A stretch of 64,000 bases of DNA from Zoroaster sp. YZ-2022 (Eukaryota; Echinodermata; Asteroidea; Forcipulatida; Zoroasteridae), in assembly GCA_029582265.1 (NCBI GenBank), contig CM055833.1, forward strand, positions 32,206,288 to 32,270,287, read 5' to 3'. The notes beneath the pieces are model-generated. The model saw only the letters and a list, made by a program, of their open reading frames with translations. It was not told the origin of the DNA and ran no database searches. Positions within the stretch are counted from its first letter, which is position 1. Each line of letters opens with the position of its first letter. Positions 59,481 to 64,000 of this stretch are shown in pieces. The position numbers and the translations under genes are program-made.

Positions 59481-60556
59481 AGTTAACCTGACCTTTAAAG
59501 TTAATGAAAAAATAACTAACAAATAAATTAAATAAATAAATAAATAAATATACCCGTCACTTATAATTCTGTCTTGGAATGTTATCTTAACCTGCTAGCT
59601 CGGATGCGATGCGGTTACCATTTTTATACATTAATTGTATATAAAAGCCTAGTCAGTCTAACCGAAAATGTACATGAGAATAGTATTAATGGACGTTCTT
59701 AACAGATGACTATTGATTGTTAAGTCTAGTCATGAAAAATATATTACAGCGAAGATCTTGTTCAGGTGAAAAATCGCAGTTCCGTTCTCATTATAATTGT
59801 TTTATTATACACGGTCACTGCTTAATACTGTGTCACACCAATGGACTGATGTATGCTTTCCTTGGTGAGCTGGAATGATAGAATAAAAGTGATTGGTGAT
59901 ATGTGGGTGTACAGAAATTGAAGACATCACTATGCCATCTGAATCATAGATTACAATGTAATTATCACAGGTTCAAATAAATAAGTGCACTTCTTGTTTC
60001 CCTATGAGCAAGGACATTACAGTGAAAGTTCTTTTCACAGTATGCACTTAGCAAAAACAAAACAACATAACAGGGAATTCAAAGTATCTGATTGTTTACA
60101 AAATCAGATGAAATATTTCCTTAAGATAACTGTAAACCGCCTCGTCCATCTACCGAAAAGTCAAATTTCTTCTTACTCGATTTTGTTTTTACCTTTTTAT
60201 GAATCATGGACACGGTGAGGTTTTACAATTAGCGCCAAAAGCAATCCATCAAAACCACCCTGATATAACTTTTAGGGGAATGACGTTATCAGGAATGACG
60301 TTATATTTATGTTTTTGTTAACTTATTCACTTTATGGGAAACCCAGCATACACCTTCGATTGTATCAAAAATAAATGTATATAAACAGTTTTAATAAATA
60401 TACAGTTTTACATAGAATTTACATGGAGTGTAAAGTTAATAAGGGTATGAAACATCCATTGAAATTACGAAATAAAACCATCGAAGCAGGCTTGTGCATG
60501 AGGGGATCGATTTAATGTAACTGTTTATAATTTGTTATTGCTTTAAATGTTATGTT
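59481..60556. other. Non-coding DNA
   Basis: No supported gene. An (AAAT)n tract lies at 59520-59550. Confidence 0.4.
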
Positions 60557-60581
60557 TGTTTATTTATTTATTTATTTATAT

Positions 60582-60672
<91 letters not shown>
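60557..60672. repeat. (TTTA)n microsatellite
   Basis: Almost pure TTTA repeat, about 29 units with one interruption. Confidence 0.95.
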
Positions 60673-60673
<1 letters not shown>

Positions 60674-61699
60674 AATAAATTGAGTTATTAATTCTTGTTT
60701 TGTCCGTTGCAAGGGCCTATGCATCACTGTAAGTATCAGTTATTTTTTGTTGTTTTCCTTATAAATTACCTGTTTTTTTTAAAATAATGAACGACCTTCA
60801 CTTGTTAATTTAACACTGATTATACAGAGGAGAACCATTAATGGTTAATGGACAAGTCAAGGCTGACAATGTGTTCTGTTGGGGGGTGGGGGATTCAGTG
60901 GAAATTAGGTTTGGACAAGCCTACCGATACGAGCTCCATACTCTTATATATATCGTTTTTTGTGCAATAGGCCTGCGTATGCCTCGACAACACCCGTTTT
61001 CACACTTTTTTTAAAGGTAAATAATGAAAATGTTGTTTCAGAGCTGAATCACGCAGTATAAATACGCCCCACCCCTCTCCCGGTTTGTTTATTAAAAAAA
61101 TATAATAAACAAGTGGGCGTTGTGCGATCCATGATTTAAAACCAGCATAAATAGCAGAACAAAATAATAACAACATAACAAAATAAATAACTGTTGTTTC
61201 GAGAGCCGCGGCTGGCCCCATTATGCATTTTCGTACATTTTACCAAATATTCCTTTGAGGCCGGCTATACAAACTTGCTACAGACGGGCAGATGTCTTTA
61301 TGTCCGAGGCAATTTAAAAGAAATTCTACGCATATGGTACAACCTTGAGTGTTCTGTATCTCCATGCAGTATTGATTACTATATTGCCTTCCCTTTCTTC
61401 TCATTATTATTGTTTTCTTTTAACCAAATAAAAAATGAGGAATAATAAGATGAAGATGAATAAACAAAACACTATAAAATACCTGTGTGATATAATTATA
61501 TTTGTGTTATATTCAATATGTCGTGGGCTATTTAACAAGTCATCAATAGATATGGCCTTGACACCAATTAAATTAGGGATTGGCACTCGCGAAAGATCGA
61601 AAGACATTAAGCTAAGCCACCAAAGGCCTTTGAAGTCTGGTACCGATGAATGGGTTAATATTTTGGAAGTGGAACAGACATTAAGCTGCATGGAAACAT
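60673..61699. other. Non-coding DNA
   Basis: Two overlapping open frames of about 90 codons at 61407-61701, on opposite strands, have no recognisable motif. I do not support either. Confidence 0.4.
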
Positions 61700-61996
61700 A
61701 AAAGTCTCCGGTTTCTGGTCAAAATCGTGCGGTAACGCTTTTTTTGTTGTTTTTTTGGCCAATCACTGAAATACGTGACACATGGAACCAGACCAAACTT
61801 CCCATACACAAAGTATGGTGGCTAAGAGAGGCCTCACAAATCGGGCAAATGTTCATACCTCTGTGGAAAAGTCGATCCAGAAAAGTCGATCCACTTGGAC
61901 ATCATTTCATAGCAAAAAACTAAACAAAACAACTAAAAATGCCGACACGCCGGTCTGAGACGACGCGCGCGGAGACCAGAAACCGGATACTTTTTT
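61700..61996. repeat. MITE with AAAAGTCTCCGGTTTCTGGTC ends
   Basis: The left AAAGTCTCCGGTTTCTGGTC is inverse to the right GACCAGAAACCGGATACTTT with one difference, giving an element of about 297 bp without coding capacity. A truncated relative lies at 57123. Confidence 0.8.
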
Positions 61997-63794
61997 GGAC
62001 TAATAGGCTTTAATAATTATAAGAACACGATGTGAAGTGGTATGGGATTATTCATCAAAAATTCATGTGAAGTATGGGAATATTTAGTTTATGTGAGAAA
62101 ATTTCCTCTGAAAACGTTTTGAATGAGAAATATCGTCTTAAATTGTTGACAAGCGACGAGACAAAACAGTGCATGTTTTTGTGCTTGAATGCTGCATGGT
62201 GTGTTCTATGTTAACGAATAATGCATGTTTTGTGCTTAAAGGTCAGTAGTTACATTGTACTGGTGTTTTCCATGTCAACGAATTCATAACCTAAAAAATG
62301 TAGGCTAAAACATCCATACTTTAATAACGAGATATGTATTATAACATCTTGTAAAAGTGCCAGCTTATTTCATTATGTTGTTAACAAGGAAATAGTGAAA
62401 ATTCATTCAGATTTGTTCCTTTTCATTTAAACGTGAATTTAAGCAATAAAGCAATAAAAATGAAAAAATAAAAGCGAAGGTACAAGTTCAATAAATGCCA
62501 AACATCACTATTTCTCAGATAAGACGGTTTCACCATGATGCAATTGTATCTGAGCCGGGTGTATACCTTACGGAAGCTCAGCAAAATTCATTAACTTGAA
62601 CTCCCTGTCCGCGCCAGGGGACGTCAAAATGCTCCTTACCAACTCTAGATGAATCAAGTTTACTGCCATTTTGCAAAAGATGTGTATCATGCACATTATA
62701 ATACCGATTGCCACACAGTGAACTGGACTCTCCAGTAGTTTATGTTAAGAGGTGGTGCGCTCGACTTGAAGCGGGACAAATTTGCTCAGCTGTCAGCAGG
62801 CTTGAGAATCTCGGCCGCGTATGCCCAGGTCCTCTTCGTATCTTTACCCGATGTGCCTCAAGCGGTGTTCAACATGACGTTATGCAACCAGTAGGATTGA
62901 TATAAGGTTCATTGTTCTGTCAAACCCTAGATATAAAACAACTGATCATAATAGTCAATATATACTTGGGGATATGCCATAGGAATATCTATTTATATAA
63001 ATCTTTAAATACATTTTAATTGGTCTGACATCATGAACTACAACAGCAATAGTTATTTCAGAACAAAATACTTACGACACAGATATTGAATATTTGAATT
63101 CTGTCAATCGACGTCGAATGGGTTAAAAGTTTACCGCAAGCCTTATAAACTCAATTATAGGCGTTTACTCGTGCGTGCCGATTCGCAATTAAATTTGCAC
63201 CATTGTGACAGCGTCATGAGTAGATGCACTTCGTGGTCATCAGTATGCGGAGACTATACACGTGTTATCTTGTCCTATCTTATCTGAAGTCTGACAGCAG
63301 AGACACTTCAAAATAATTCGATCCATAAAAAAGTGCAACATATCGTTAGTAATCCCAAATGAGAGAACAGGATATTAATATTAAAGATAAGGTATAGGAT
63401 TGTTTATTCTAACCTAATGGTTTCACTTGGTTTATTCGCTCAGTGCACATCGTAGCCCTCTAGCGGTGAATTTGCACCCAGTGTCTTAATGATAGCCATT
63501 TTTGCGTCGTGTGAGCGTTGTGCGTACACTTTATGTGCGTATGTTATGGTACTACACGCGCCTGTACTTCTGCCAGCCAATGATCGCTGGAGATATTCCA
63601 CGCACTATCGCTGCCCTTTCGCCCACAGTGGTCTTACAACATGTGCCCTCAACAGCTCATGCACGGTGCGAATAGCCGATTATGGTAAGCCCTGTCAATG
63701 TTTGAAAAGTACAAAATCTGAATGCATTTCACTACCGGTATCTTTTCTTGAACAAAACAACATAATAAGGTTAAAAAGGTTTTGTAATATGTGA
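61997..63794. other. Non-coding DNA
   Basis: No supported gene. A 101-codon frame at 63489 is Cys-rich but has no motif I recognise. Confidence 0.4.
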
Positions 63795-64000
63795 CCTTGA
63801 TTCAAAGAGAGTAAGCATACTCATATAAGTAGTCTTGCCCACATTGCCAATCCTGTACCTTCCCTTCAATGTATACCTTAATTCAAAGAGAGTTAAGCAT
63901 ACTCATAGAAGCAGTTTTGCCAACATTGCCAATGCTGTACCTTCCCTTTAATGTATATCTTGATTCAAAGAGAGTAAGCATACTCATAGAAGCAGTTTTG
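63795..64000 (+). repeat. 82-bp tandem repeat (family Y), running off the window
   Basis: The block TTGATTCAAAGAGAGTAAGC, CATACTCATAGAAGCAGTTT, TTGCCAACATTGCCAAT and GTACCTTCCCTTTAATGTAT occurs two and a half times at a spacing of 81-82 bp, reaching the last base. Single copies lie at 59399 and 53838. Confidence 0.85.

Overview
The window looks like nuclear DNA of a marine invertebrate. It is AT-rich, with spliced genes (GT-AG exon borders, AATAAA signals), non-LTR retrotransposons with microsatellite tails, many small inverted-repeat elements, a Polinton and a eukaryotic tRNA-Gly array. The HECT gene family and the style of the repeats suggest an echinoderm, hemichordate or similar animal, but I cannot fix the species. 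No ordinary single-copy host gene is convincingly present; nearly everything recognisable is mobile or repeated. Two 500-N assembly gaps (10546-11045, 30709-31208) break the window.

Region 1 (about 1.2-10.5 kb) is a Polinton/Maverick (adintovirus-like) element. It has protein-primed DNA polymerase B on the plus strand. On the minus strand it has a retroviral-type integrase, several small structural or hypothetical proteins, a packaging ATPase and the major capsid protein. A plus-strand relic of a small conserved Polinton protein follows and runs up to the first gap. Integrase and ATPase frames are intact. Polymerase, capsid protein and at least two small proteins carry frameshifts. No adenain-type protease is visible. 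A fragment of a CR1/Jockey-type LINE follows the gap (11046-12558).

Region 2 (13100-28633) is the most interesting part. About 675-bp inverted repeats enclose 15.5 kb holding two convergent multi-exon genes. The plus-strand gene (14280-21836) has a SAM-like N-terminus and a C-terminal HECT ubiquitin-ligase domain. The minus-strand gene (23596-27492) encodes an rve-type DDE integrase of the eukaryotic 'integrase core domain' family. The inverted repeats are filled with alternating GC-rich motifs (GCGGCGAC/GACGGCGAC) and T-tracts spaced about 20 bp. I read this as a very large DNA transposon with its own transposase and a HECT E3 ligase as second gene. This copy is broken by several frameshifts in both genes.

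Region 3 (31.2-37.6 kb) is a satellite-like array of tRNA-Gly(UCC) units with a strikingly constant 142-bp period. It comprises 21 readable copies, only one of which matches the consensus throughout, plus about 3.2 kb of the same array whose consensus is corrupted by homopolymer errors, and a 248-bp poly(A) run.

Region 4 (37.6-64 kb) has no gene I can support. It contains a Tc1 transposon that is nearly intact (one internal stop), a broken RTE-type LINE, TTAA-flanked Kolobok-like MITEs, several foldback MITEs, tRNA-like SINE remnants, a (TTTA)n tract, and an 82-bp tandem repeat running off the right edge.
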